From NCBI RefSeq assembly GCF_004346185.1, contig NZ_SMAI01000010.1:1-64000 (forward strand): a DNA stretch of 64,000 nt, read 5' to 3'. This document shows positions 16,509 through 24,783 of the stretch, one piece after another. How positions within the stretch are numbered: position 1 is the stretch's first letter; each line of letters begins with the position of its first letter. Under the pieces are notes generated by a model, which made no database searches, was not told the origin of the DNA, and worked only from the letters and a program-made list of their open reading frames with translations. This stretch comes from Aquabacter spiritensis (lineage in GTDB: Bacteria > Pseudomonadota > Alphaproteobacteria > Rhizobiales > Xanthobacteraceae). Position numbers and translations under genes: made by a program.

Positions 16509-17204
16509 ATGATGCTGCACGTCTGCCTTCTGGTGACCGCGCTCGCTCTCGCTTTGGCCGGCTCCGCCGCCGCACAGGAGCGGCTGGTCTCTCTTCCTGC
16601 CCCCGAAGGCATCAGCCTGTTCGAGCGGGCGTCGGAGAAGGCGGGCTTCTGGCCCCTGATGGCGACCTTCGTGTCACAGAACACCCAGAGCTATTGCGGC
16701 ATCGCCTCGAGCGTCATGGCGCTCAACGCGCTCGGGGTTTCCCCGCCACCAGCGCCGCTGTGGTATCCCTATCCCCATTGGGATCAGACCAATATCTTCA
16801 CCCTCGCGGTGCTGCAGGTGAAGGCCGCCAACAGCGTCGAGGCCGAGGGCCTTACCGTTGCCGAGCTTGCGCGGGTCCTGGTCGCGAGCGGCGCCCGGGC
16901 CAAGCCGGTGTTCGCCGGTGACACCGATCTCGCCGCCTTCCGCGCGGCGGCGCGGCAGGTGCTGGCGAATCCCGCGGCAGTCCTGCTGGTGAACTATTTC
17001 CGCGCCACTCTGGGCCAGGGGGAGGGCGGCCACATTTCCCCCGCCGCCGCCTATAATGCGGAGGCCGACAGCTTCCTACTGCTCGACGTCGCGCGCTACA
17101 AATACAAGCCGACCTGGATTCCGGCCGACCTCCTGTTCGCGGCGATGAACACCGTCGACCCCTCGTCCCACAAGACGCGGGGCTATGTGGTGGTGCGCAA
17201 ATAG
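16509..17204 (+). CDS. Secreted phytochelatin-synthase-like cysteine peptidase
   Basis: A 231-aa protein with a signal peptide (residues 1-22, 'LALALAGSAAAQ') and a papain-like core of the phytochelatin synthase family. The triad is visible as Cys63 in 'SYCGIASSVMALNAL', His175 in 'EGGHISPAAAYN' and Asp193 in 'LLDVARYKYKPTW'. The C-terminal Cys-rich sensor domain of eukaryotic enzymes is missing, as in other bacterial forms, which mostly cleave the glycine from glutathione or its conjugates rather than make phytochelatins. Two ATGs in tandem (16509, 16512) are possible starts. It stands alone, convergent with ecm. Confidence 0.88.
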   Translation: MMLHVCLLVTALALALAGSAAAQERLVSLPAPEGISLFERASEKAGFWPLMATFVSQNTQSYCGIASSVMALNALGVSPPPAPLWYPYPHWDQTNIFTLAVLQVKAANSVEAEGLTVAELARVLVASGARAKPVFAGDTDLAAFRAAARQVLANPAAVLLVNYFRATLGQGEGGHISPAAAYNAEADSFLLLDVARYKYKPTWIPADLLFAAMNTVDPSSHKTRGYVVVRK

Positions 17205-17223
17205 CGTCCGGCGGATCTCGGCC

Positions 17224-19197
17224 TCAGGCCGCCTTCTGGGCTTCCCGGTCCACGATGGCGACGATGTCGGCCATGATGCGGTTCAGCTCGAAATTCTTCG
17301 GCGTGTAGACCGCGGCGACGCCGAACCCCTTCAATTGGACCTCGTCCTCGGGCGGGATGATGCCGCCGACCACGACCGGCACGTCGCCGAGCCCTTCCGC
17401 GCGCAGCCGGTCCATCACGTCGCGCACGAGGGGAACGTGCGAGCCGGAGAGGATGGACAGGCCGATGACATGGACGCCCTCCTCCAAAGCCGCATTGACG
17501 ATCTCCGCCGGGGTGAGGCGGATGCCCTCATAGACCACCTCCATGCCGGCGTCGCGGGCGCGCACGGCGATCTGCTCGGCGCCGTTGGAATGGCCGTCGA
17601 GGCCGGGCTTGCCGACCAGGAATTTCAGCCGCCGGCCGATCCGCGCGGACACCGCCTCGACCTCGCGGCGGACCTCGTCGAGCCCCTGCGTGTCGGCGCG
17701 AGCAGAGCGGCCGACGCCTGTCGGCGCGCGATATTCGCCGAACACGCTGCGCAGGCAGGCGCCCCATTCGCCGGTCGTGACGCCGACTTTGGCGCACGCG
17801 ATCGAGGGTTCCATGATGTTGCGGCCCTCTTGGGCGGCGCTGCGCAGGTCGGCCAGAGCCGCCTCGACGGCGGCGGCGTCGCGCTCGGCGCGCCAGGCCT
17901 GAAGTCGGGCGATCTGCTCGGCCTCGACATGCTCGGGCACGGTGAGGATCGAGCCTTCGCCGGTTGTGAGGGGGGAGGGCTCGGTCTCGGTCCAGCGGTT
18001 GACGCCGACGACGACCTGTTCGCCGCGCTCGATCGCCTCCAGCCGGCGCGTGTTGGACTCGACCAGCGCCTGCTTCATGTAGCTGTTCTCGACCGCCGCG
18101 ACCGCGCCGCCCATGGCGCCGATGCGCTCCAGCTCGGCGCGCGCCTGCATTTTCAGTTCCTCGACCTTGCGGTCGATCTCCACCGAGCCGTCGAAAATGT
18201 CGCCATAGTCGAGCAGGTCGGTTTCATAGGCGACGACCTGCTGCATGCGCAGCGACCATTGCTGATCGAACGAGCGCGGCAGGCCCAGCGCCTCGTTCCA
18301 GGCCGGCAATTGCACGGCGCGCGCGCGCGCCTTCTTGGACAGCGTCACCGCCAGCATCTCGATCAGGATGCGGTAGACATTGTTCTCCGGCTGCTGCTCG
18401 GTCAGGCCGAGCGAATTCACCTGGACGCCGTAGCGGAAAAGCTTCTGCTTGGGATCGGTGATGCCATAGCGCTCGATGCAGATCTCGTCCCAGAGGTCGA
18501 CGAACGCCCGCATCTTGCACATCTCGGTGATGAACTTCATGCCGGCATTCACGAAGAAGGAGATGCGGCCCACCACCTCGCCGAACACCGGACCCTCGGC
18601 CTCCCCGGAGGCTTTGACCGTGTCGAGGATGGCGATGGCGTTGGCGAGGGCGAAGGCGAGCTCCTGGACCGGCGTCGCGCCCGCTTCCTGCAGATGGTAG
18701 GAGCAGACATTCATCGGGTTCCAGCGCGGCAGGCTCTTGGTGGTGAACAGGATCACGTCCTTGGTGAGCCGCATCGACGGCGCCGGCGGGAAGACGTGGG
18801 TGCCGCGCGAGAGATATTCCTTGATGATGTCGTTCTGCGTCGTGCCGTTCAGCTTGGTGCGGTCGGCGCCCTGCTCGTCCGCGACCGCGATATAGAGGGC
18901 GAGCAGCCAGGCGGCGCAGGCATTGATCGTCATCGACGTGTTCATCTCGGCGAGCGGGATGGCGTCGAACAGCGTGCGCATGTCGCCGATATGGGAGATC
19001 GGCACGCCGACCTTGCCGACTTCGCCGCGCGCCAGAGGATGGTCGCTGTCATAGCCGGTCTGGGTCGGCAGATCGAAGGCGACCGAAAGGCCGGTCTGCC
19101 CCTTCGCCAGATTGCCGCGATAGAGCTTGTTGGACTCCGCGGCCGTCGAGTGCCCGGCATAGGTGCGGAACAGCCAGGGTTTGTCGCGGGTCGCCAT
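17224..19197 (-). CDS. ecm: Ethylmalonyl-CoA mutase
   Basis: A coenzyme-B12-dependent mutase (657 aa) that turns (2R)-ethylmalonyl-CoA into methylsuccinyl-CoA in the ethylmalonyl-CoA pathway. The N-terminal barrel has 'YRGNLAKGQTGLSVAFDLPT' and 'GTTQNDIIKEYLSRGTHVFP'; the C-terminal B12 domain has the D-x-H-x-x-G cobalt ligand motif at Asp534, His536 and Gly539 ('KPGLDGHSNG'). A single polypeptide of this length, next to a divergent ccr gene, separates it from methylmalonyl-CoA mutase, which is usually longer or two-subunit. 286 bp separate the two start codons. Confidence 0.93.
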   Translation of the reverse strand: MATRDKPWLFRTYAGHSTAAESNKLYRGNLAKGQTGLSVAFDLPTQTGYDSDHPLARGEVGKVGVPISHIGDMRTLFDAIPLAEMNTSMTINACAAWLLALYIAVADEQGADRTKLNGTTQNDIIKEYLSRGTHVFPPAPSMRLTKDVILFTTKSLPRWNPMNVCSYHLQEAGATPVQELAFALANAIAILDTVKASGEAEGPVFGEVVGRISFFVNAGMKFITEMCKMRAFVDLWDEICIERYGITDPKQKLFRYGVQVNSLGLTEQQPENNVYRILIEMLAVTLSKKARARAVQLPAWNEALGLPRSFDQQWSLRMQQVVAYETDLLDYGDIFDGSVEIDRKVEELKMQARAELERIGAMGGAVAAVENSYMKQALVESNTRRLEAIERGEQVVVGVNRWTETEPSPLTTGEGSILTVPEHVEAEQIARLQAWRAERDAAAVEAALADLRSAAQEGRNIMEPSIACAKVGVTTGEWGACLRSVFGEYRAPTGVGRSARADTQGLDEVRREVEAVSARIGRRLKFLVGKPGLDGHSNGAEQIAVRARDAGMEVVYEGIRLTPAEIVNAALEEGVHVIGLSILSGSHVPLVRDVMDRLRAEGLGDVPVVVGGIIPPEDEVQLKGFGVAAVYTPKNFELNRIMADIVAIVDREAQKAA

Positions 19198-19233
19198 CGT
19201 CAGCTCCTCGTCACACGCGTTCCGTGCAGTTTG

Positions 19234-19373
19234 CGCTGCAACCGGGCTTGCGTCGACGGGAAAATGAACGCGGGAGACACGGCCGCGCGCGTTGCCGCGT
19301 CAGGCGCCGCGGCCGCGCGACCTGCCCATAAAGAGGGGGCTCGCCAGTCGCGTTTTCTCTGCTACGCTGCAAC
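19234..19373. promoter_or_regulatory. Repeated CGCTGCAAC motif in ecm-ccr divergent region
   Basis: Two identical 9-mers, CGCTGCAAC at 19234-19242 and 19365-19373, lie 131 bp apart between the divergent starts of ecm and ccr. The first is part of TTTGCGCTGCAA, which reads TTGC-GCT-GCAA, a short inverted repeat. They are candidate sites for a shared regulator of acetyl-CoA assimilation. Confidence 0.3.
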
Positions 19374-19483
19374 GCGAAACCCTTGGGCAGTGCACGCGGG
19401 AGGCGGACGTCCCGCGCACATCCGGGGCGCGCGCCGAGACGATGGGCGAACGAAGATCCGCAGAGGAAGGAAGGAAAGACGCG

Positions 19484-20770
19484 ATGGGCCAGACAGCGAT
19501 TGCAACCGCGCCTGCCGGCTCCGAGCTGAAGGATCTCTACGAACTCGGCGAGATCCCCCCGCTGGGCCACGTCCCCTCGAAAATGTATGCCTGGGCGATC
19601 CGCCGCGAGCGCCATGGGCCGCCGGAAACCTCGTTCGAAGTCGAAGTGGTGCCGACCTGGCCGCTCGGCGAGACCGACGTGCTGGTCCTCGTGATGGCGG
19701 CGGGCGTCAATTATAACGGCATCTGGGCCGGCCTCGGCGAACCGATTTCGGTGTTCGACGTGCACAAGCAGCCGTTCCATGTCGCCGGTTCGGACGCCTC
19801 CGGCATCGTCTGGGCCGTCGGGCCGAAGGTGACGCGCTGGAAGGTCGGCGACGAGGTCGTGGTCCATTGCAACCAGGATGACGGCGACGACGAGGAGTGC
19901 AATGGCGGCGACCCGATGTTCTCGCCGTCCCAGCGCATCTGGGGCTACGAGACGCCGGACGGATCCTTCGCGCAATTCTGCCGCGTCCAGGCCCGTCAGC
20001 TCATGCCGCGGCCCAAGCACCTCACCTGGGAAGAGTGCGCCTGCTACACCCTCACCCTCGCGACCGCCTATCGCATGCTGTTCGGCCACCCGCCGCACGA
20101 CGTGAAGCCGGGCGATTATGTGCTGGTGTGGGGCGCCTCGGGCGGGCTCGGCGTGTTCGGCGTCCAGCTCGCCGCCGCCTCCGGCGCCCATGTCATCGGC
20201 GTGATCTCGGACGAGACCAAGCGCGATTATGTGCTGGGTCTCGGCGCCCGGGGCGTGATCAACCGCAAGGATTTCAAGTGCTGGGGCCAACTGCCCAAGG
20301 TCAACTCGCCGGAATATGCCGAGTGGACCAAGGAAGCGCGGAAGTTCGGCAAGGCGATCTGGGACATTACCGGCAAGCGCGATGTCGACATCGTGTTCGA
20401 GCATCCCGGCGAGCAGACCTTCCCGGTCTCGACGCTGGTCGCCAAGCGCGGCGGCATGATCGTGTTCTGCGCCGGCACCACCGGCTTCAACCTCACCTTC
20501 GACGCGCGCTATGTCTGGATGCGCCAGAAGCGGATCCAGGGCTCGCATTTCGCCCATCTGAAGCAGGCGTCGGGTGCGAACCAATTCATCATCGACCGGC
20601 GCGTCGACCCGTGCATGTCGGAAGTCTTCCCGTGGGACCGCATCCCCCACGCCCACACCAAGATGTGGAAGAACCAGCACGCTCCCGGCAACATGGCCGT
20701 GCTGGTGAATGCGCCGCGCGCCGGCCTGCGGACCTTCGAGGACGTGCTGGAAGCCTGCGCCGGGGGCTGA
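19484..20770 (+). CDS. ccrA: Crotonyl-CoA carboxylase/reductase
   Basis: Reductive carboxylation of crotonyl-CoA with NADPH and CO2 to ethylmalonyl-CoA, the committed step of the ethylmalonyl-CoA pathway. The 428-aa medium-chain dehydrogenase fold shows 'AAGVNYNGIWAGLGEP', 'AGSDASGIVW', the nucleotide site 'VWGASGGLGVFGVQLAAA' and the C-terminal 'GSHFAHLKQASGANQFI', all characteristic of Ccr rather than simple quinone oxidoreductases. The frame is open upstream, but the ATG at 19484 has an AGGAAGGAAGG ribosome site and gives the family length. It is divergent from ecm, its pathway partner. Confidence 0.95.
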   Translation: MGQTAIATAPAGSELKDLYELGEIPPLGHVPSKMYAWAIRRERHGPPETSFEVEVVPTWPLGETDVLVLVMAAGVNYNGIWAGLGEPISVFDVHKQPFHVAGSDASGIVWAVGPKVTRWKVGDEVVVHCNQDDGDDEECNGGDPMFSPSQRIWGYETPDGSFAQFCRVQARQLMPRPKHLTWEECACYTLTLATAYRMLFGHPPHDVKPGDYVLVWGASGGLGVFGVQLAAASGAHVIGVISDETKRDYVLGLGARGVINRKDFKCWGQLPKVNSPEYAEWTKEARKFGKAIWDITGKRDVDIVFEHPGEQTFPVSTLVAKRGGMIVFCAGTTGFNLTFDARYVWMRQKRIQGSHFAHLKQASGANQFIIDRRVDPCMSEVFPWDRIPHAHTKMWKNQHAPGNMAVLVNAPRAGLRTFEDVLEACAGG

Positions 20771-20842
20771 CCCCGGCGGGGTCCCGTCCTTCGTGACTTC
20801 GTCATGTGTCTTGGGCATACTGCACGTAAAGCGCGAGTCTAT

Positions 20843-21271
20843 ATGATGCCTCAGCCTGCCCGAGTTCCCCGGTTGGGCCTCGACGCACTGCTCGATGCGG
20901 CGAAGAGCGCGTCGATGCACGCTTATGCGCCCTATTCCCGGTTCAAAGTCGGAGCGGCGCTCCTGTCTGCGGGAGGCGGCGTCTATGTCGGCTGCAACGT
21001 CGAGAATGTCGCCTATCCCATCGGGACATGTGCCGAAGCGGCGGCGATCGCAGCCGCCCGCGTGGCCGAGGGAGAGACGCTCTCCGCCTTGGCGATCGCC
21101 ATCTACGCCATCGGGAGCGACGGGCTCCAAGCGCCCTGCAGCCCCTGCGGGGCGTGCCGGCAGCGCATAATCGAATGTAACCCCGACATGACGGTTCATT
21201 TCTTCGCCGAGCGAGGGACGATGATGAGCCTCACGGCGCGGGAGCTTCTGCCTTATTCCTTCACGTTTTGA
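20843..21271 (+). CDS. cdd: Cytidine deaminase
   Basis: Zinc-dependent deamination of cytidine and deoxycytidine to uridine forms (142 aa from 20843; 20846 is an equal ATG alternative). The family signature is complete: 'YAPYSRFKVGAALL', 'GCNVENVAYPIGTCAEAAAI' with the Cys-Ala-Glu catalytic motif, and 'PCSPCGACRQ' with the remaining zinc cysteines. The ribosome site is poor. It follows ccr on the same strand after 72 bp and precedes an AT-rich membrane gene by only 23 bp. Its base composition is close to normal, unlike that neighbour's. Confidence 0.9.
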   Translation: MMPQPARVPRLGLDALLDAAKSASMHAYAPYSRFKVGAALLSAGGGVYVGCNVENVAYPIGTCAEAAAIAAARVAEGETLSALAIAIYAIGSDGLQAPCSPCGACRQRIIECNPDMTVHFFAERGTMMSLTARELLPYSFTF

Positions 21272-21294
21272 GATCGCGCGATGGAGGGGGTGAA

Positions 21295-21786
21295 ATGTTC
21301 GGCATGATCGAGAAGCCGCGTCCGACCCTTGAAACGGATATTTTCCATTTTGAAGCGCTGAGCGCTCGAAAGGATCAGTGGGCGATAAAATACCTCTATG
21401 ACAGGCTCGGTATAATAGACAGTAAAATGAGTTCTCTGCTCCGCGTTAATGGCATTATAATGGGTTTCGTGACGGTAGCGGTGTTTAAGGTCGTGGAAAA
21501 ATCGGACATAATTAGCTGGCCGATTTTATTTCTGTCGGTATGCATTGCAATATTCATATTGCTCGCATGGGCTGAAATAATGGGCACCAGGATATTCTAC
21601 CTCGCGTTTGATCGGATATCTCCGGATCGCCCGTTCGATGTATACCGGGACACCACTATCCAGATCACCTTGAAACGTGAACGCCAGTATCGCTTCGCGC
21701 TATGGACCTCCGCCGTGGGAATGGGCCTTTTCATTCTGCTGTTCATGGCGGTTGCGATGCTGGAGATCTATTCTCTCTCGGTCTGA
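21295..21786 (+). CDS. Small AT-rich membrane protein, Pycsar-effector-like
   Basis: A 163-aa protein with three predicted membrane helices (about residues 47-67, 73-95 and 135-158) and a soluble N-terminus. The stretch 'IDSKMSSLLRVNGIIMGF' (41-58) resembles the D-x-K-x3-LL-x2-N-G pattern that opens the first helix in DUF5706/Pycsar-type effectors; this is a by-eye resemblance, not a verified assignment. Its G+C content is about 45% and it is rich in codons such as ATA, TTA and AAA, against about 68% around it, a clear mark of recent transfer. The ATG at 21295 has a GGAGGGGG site. It stands 23 bp after cdd; no cyclase gene is adjacent. Confidence 0.65.
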   Translation: MFGMIEKPRPTLETDIFHFEALSARKDQWAIKYLYDRLGIIDSKMSSLLRVNGIIMGFVTVAVFKVVEKSDIISWPILFLSVCIAIFILLAWAEIMGTRIFYLAFDRISPDRPFDVYRDTTIQITLKRERQYRFALWTSAVGMGLFILLFMAVAMLEIYSLSV

Positions 21787-21790
21787 CGCG

Positions 21791-22849
21791 TCAGGACACC
21801 GGCTGGGCCAGAGCGGTCCGGTCGCGTCCGTCGCCCTTGGCGCTGTAGAGCGCGCCGTCGACGCGGCGCAGGGCCTCTTCGAGACCGCCGCTGCCGTCCC
21901 AGGTGGTCACGCCGGCACTCAGCGTGACGCCCTCCGCCGCCGCAAGCCGTCCGACCGCGCGGCGCAGCCGCTCCGCCAGCATTTGCGCTTCGCCGAGACC
22001 GGTGTTTTCGGCGAGCACCAGGAATTCGTCGCCGCCCCATCGCCCGAGCTGGTCCGCGCCGCGCAGCGTCTGGCGCAGCGCGCCGACGATCGCTTGGAGA
22101 ACCTGATCGCCGTGGACATGGCCATACCGGTCGTTCACGCCCTTGAAATTGTCGAGGTCGAGCAGAATCAATGCCATGTCGTGCGCCGGCTGCGCCGCGT
22201 AGCGCTCCAGTATGCGCTCGAGGCCGCGCCGATTCGCCACCCCCGTCAGCGCATCCGAGAAGGCGACGCTCTCCAGCACCATGGCCTGCTCGCGCATGTC
22301 CTCGAACGCCTGATTGGTGAGGATGAACAGCGACAGCATGGCCAGCATCAGAAGATTGACGAGATAGGAATTCACGATCAGGGAGCCGTAGATCATGTCC
22401 CAAGTCTGCGTGCCGCCGGTTGCCACCATCCAGGCAAGGGCAAGCAAAGCGAGGGCGTAGACCGTCGCGGCTGCGGCGATCGCCTCCCATTTTCGGAAGA
22501 AGACGAATGCGGTCACATAGACCAGCGGCAGCCATTGCAGCGTATTGGCGATGGTATAGAGCCGCGCGGCGGGATCCAGCGTCCCGAACGACAGAATACC
22601 CAGGATGCAATAGAGCGCATAAGCCAGGAAGGCCAGCCATTCGGCGACACGGCGCCGCGCGGGGAGGGCGCAATGGATGCCGAGGCTCAGCACGAAAACG
22701 CCGATCAGAATGGGATAGGCATCGCGATCGTAAGTGGAAATGAGGCCGGTTCGGAATTCGAAAGCCCAGAGCCCGCCGCTGCAAACGATCCCGCTCGCCA
22801 TCAAAAGCCGGGCGACCAGCCGACGCTGGGCGGATAATCTTCTATTCAT
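21791..22849 (-). CDS. Membrane-bound diguanylate cyclase
   Basis: Makes cyclic di-GMP from two GTP. The 352-aa protein has about six N-terminal membrane helices (residues 12-175) that act as an unnamed sensor, a short linker helix and a C-terminal GGDEF domain. The active-site loop is intact, GGDEF at 272-276 ('GRWGGDEFLVLA'), and an inhibitory I-site RGAD sits at 263-266, exactly five residues before it, so product feedback is expected. 'DALTGVANRRGLE' marks the start of the domain. It is convergent with the AT-rich membrane gene (4-bp gap). Confidence 0.92.
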   Translation of the reverse strand: MNRRLSAQRRLVARLLMASGIVCSGGLWAFEFRTGLISTYDRDAYPILIGVFVLSLGIHCALPARRRVAEWLAFLAYALYCILGILSFGTLDPAARLYTIANTLQWLPLVYVTAFVFFRKWEAIAAAATVYALALLALAWMVATGGTQTWDMIYGSLIVNSYLVNLLMLAMLSLFILTNQAFEDMREQAMVLESVAFSDALTGVANRRGLERILERYAAQPAHDMALILLDLDNFKGVNDRYGHVHGDQVLQAIVGALRQTLRGADQLGRWGGDEFLVLAENTGLGEAQMLAERLRRAVGRLAAAEGVTLSAGVTTWDGSGGLEEALRRVDGALYSAKGDGRDRTALAQPVS

Positions 22850-22985
22850 TCATACACCAACCCTCGCCCCCCGGCGGCGATGGCATGGCAGAAAATCGCC
22901 GGCCGGTCCATAACGGGGCCTTACGGATCCCCGGGGACCGTCCTCTGGTCTGGACAGCGCGGGCGTGGCGGGGCATGTCGCTGGA

Positions 22986-24233
22986 ATGGTCGAAGCGATC
23001 TCCCCTGTCTGCGTGATCGGTGCCGGGCCGGCGGGCCTCATGGCGGCCGATCGGCTGACACTGGCCGGCCTGCGCGTCACGCTGTTCGAGCGCATGCCGT
23101 CGCCCGCCCGCAAATTCTTGATGGCGGGGCGCGGCGGGCTCAATCTGACCCACAGCGAGCCGCTCGACGCGTTTCTCGCCCGCTACGGGCCGGCGGCACC
23201 GGCGCTCGCCGCCGCGGTGCGCGCCTTTCCGCCCGAGGCCTTGCGGGCGTTCGCCGCCGACCTCGGCGAGGAAACGTTCGTCGGCTCCAGCGGCCGGGTC
23301 TTCCCCAAGAGCTTCAAGGCCTCGCCTCTGTTGCGCGCCTGGCTGCGCCGGCTCGCCGCCCGCGGGGTGGATCTGCGCGTGCGCCATACGTTTCTCGGCT
23401 GGTCGCCATCCGGAGCGCTGCGTTTTGCGACGCCCGAGGGCGAGACGGAAATCGCGGCCGATGCGTGCGTGCTTGCGCTCGGCGGCGCGTCCTGGCCGCG
23501 GCTCGGCGGCGACGGGGCGTGGGCCGCGCCGCTTGCGGCACGCGGCGTGCCGGTCACCCCCCTCGCTCCCGCCAATATGGGCGTGCATATCCACTGGTCG
23601 GAGGCGTTCCGCGCGCGGTTCGCGCGCGCGCCGCTGAAGCGGCTGGCGGTCCGCGTCGGGGACAAGACGGCGCGCGGCGAGGCCGTTGTCACCGAGCAGG
23701 GCCTCGAGGGTGGCGCGATCTACGCCGTCTCCGCCGCCCTGCGCGCGGCGCTTGCGCGGGGGCCGGCGGAACTCGTCGTCGATCTGCGCCCGGATCTCTC
23801 GCGTGCGGATCTCGCCGGCCGCCTCGCATCGGTGCCGCCCAAGCACTCGCTGGCCAATCGGCTGCGCAAGGGCGGGGGATTGTCCCCGGCCGCCGCCGGC
23901 TTGCTGCGCGAAGCCTTGGATCGGCCCGGCACCGACCCCGACACCCTCGCTGGGACGATCAAGGCCGCGCGGTTCGCTGTGGCCGGCACCGGAGGACTCG
24001 AACGGGCGATCTCAAGCGCGGGAGGGCTCGCCTTCGAGGGCCTCGATGCGGATTTTCGTGTCCGCGGCTTGCCTGTGAGCTATCCCGTGACCTTCGCTTG
24101 CGGCGAGATGCTGGATTGGGAGGCGCCGACCGGCGGCTATCTCCTCCAGGCCTGTTTCGCCACCGGGCGGGCAGCCGCCGAGGGCGTCCTGCGCCGTCTC
24201 GCCGACGGATCAGCCGGCAAATCCGCCCTCTGA
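22986..24233 (+). CDS. FAD-dependent oxidoreductase, HI0933-like
   Basis: A 415-aa flavoprotein with a Rossmann FAD site at the N-terminus ('CVIGAGPAGLMAADRL') and 'KFLMAGRGGLNLTHSE', typical of the HI0933/BaiN-like family (TIGR03862 branch). The C-terminal 'CGEMLDWEAPTGGYLLQACF' returns to the FAD site. The function of this branch is not settled. The GTG at 22965 is an alternative start; I prefer the ATG at 22986 because the FAD motif then begins about 8 residues in. The last 24 bp overlap the convergent DUF924 gene. Confidence 0.8.
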   Translation: MVEAISPVCVIGAGPAGLMAADRLTLAGLRVTLFERMPSPARKFLMAGRGGLNLTHSEPLDAFLARYGPAAPALAAAVRAFPPEALRAFAADLGEETFVGSSGRVFPKSFKASPLLRAWLRRLAARGVDLRVRHTFLGWSPSGALRFATPEGETEIAADACVLALGGASWPRLGGDGAWAAPLAARGVPVTPLAPANMGVHIHWSEAFRARFARAPLKRLAVRVGDKTARGEAVVTEQGLEGGAIYAVSAALRAALARGPAELVVDLRPDLSRADLAGRLASVPPKHSLANRLRKGGGLSPAAAGLLREALDRPGTDPDTLAGTIKAARFAVAGTGGLERAISSAGGLAFEGLDADFRVRGLPVSYPVTFACGEMLDWEAPTGGYLLQACFATGRAAAEGVLRRLADGSAGKSAL

Positions 24234-24773
24234 CAGGAAGCGTGCTTCCTCGGGCGTCATGTCCCGGCCCAGGATCGGGTTGCGATGCGGGAAGCGGCCG
24301 AAGCGGGCGATGATGTCGCGGTGGATCTCGGCATATTCCAGCCCGTCCGGATCGTCGATCGCGGCATAGAGCGCGACGCAGCGCACCTGGTCCGCCAGAG
24401 CCTCCGAATGCATGAAGGGCACATAGAAGAAGCTGCGCAGATCCGGATCCGTCGCCGCGTCGAAGCCGCGGGCGAGTGCCCGATCGGCGACCTGCCGGGC
24501 GGCGGCGTCGGTCGCGAAGGCGTCGGGCGTGCCGCGGAAGACGTTGCGCGGGACCTGGTCGAGCAGCAGTACCAGAGCCAGCGCCCCCACGGCATCGCCT
24601 TCATAATCCGGCAGAGGCGCGGCGCCCGCGCCGCGCGCAACGGCGTCGCGATAGGCCGGCAGCAGCCGGTCCCGAATTGCGGCATCGAAGTCCGGGTCGG
24701 CGGTGAACCAGCGCGCGCGCCCGGCATCGCGCCAGAAGGCGAGGATCTCGGCAGGGGAGGGCAAACCCTTCAT
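24210..24773 (-). CDS. DUF924 family protein
   Basis: A 187-aa all-helical protein of the DUF924 (COG3803) family, recognised by 'FWRDAGRARWFTADPDFDAA', 'LLLDQVPRNVFRGTPDAFATD' and 'FFYVPFMHSEALADQ'. The fold resembles TPR-like repeats; no reaction is known. It begins 10 bp after the CobW-type gene stops, on the same strand, so it probably belongs to the same transcript. The ATG at 24773 gives the family length; upstream codons run into the neighbouring gene. Confidence 0.85.
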   Translation of the reverse strand: MKGLPSPAEILAFWRDAGRARWFTADPDFDAAIRDRLLPAYRDAVARGAGAAPLPDYEGDAVGALALVLLLDQVPRNVFRGTPDAFATDAAARQVADRALARGFDAATDPDLRSFFYVPFMHSEALADQVRCVALYAAIDDPDGLEYAEIHRDIIARFGRFPHRNPILGRDMTPEEARFLSEGGFAG

Positions 24774-24783
24774 GTGCGCGCGC

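Noticed and set aside
14260-16575. A 771-aa minus-strand frame across the TRAP permease genes
   Set aside because: It is a shadow of dctQM: extreme His/Asp/Arg/Gln content and no recognisable domain.
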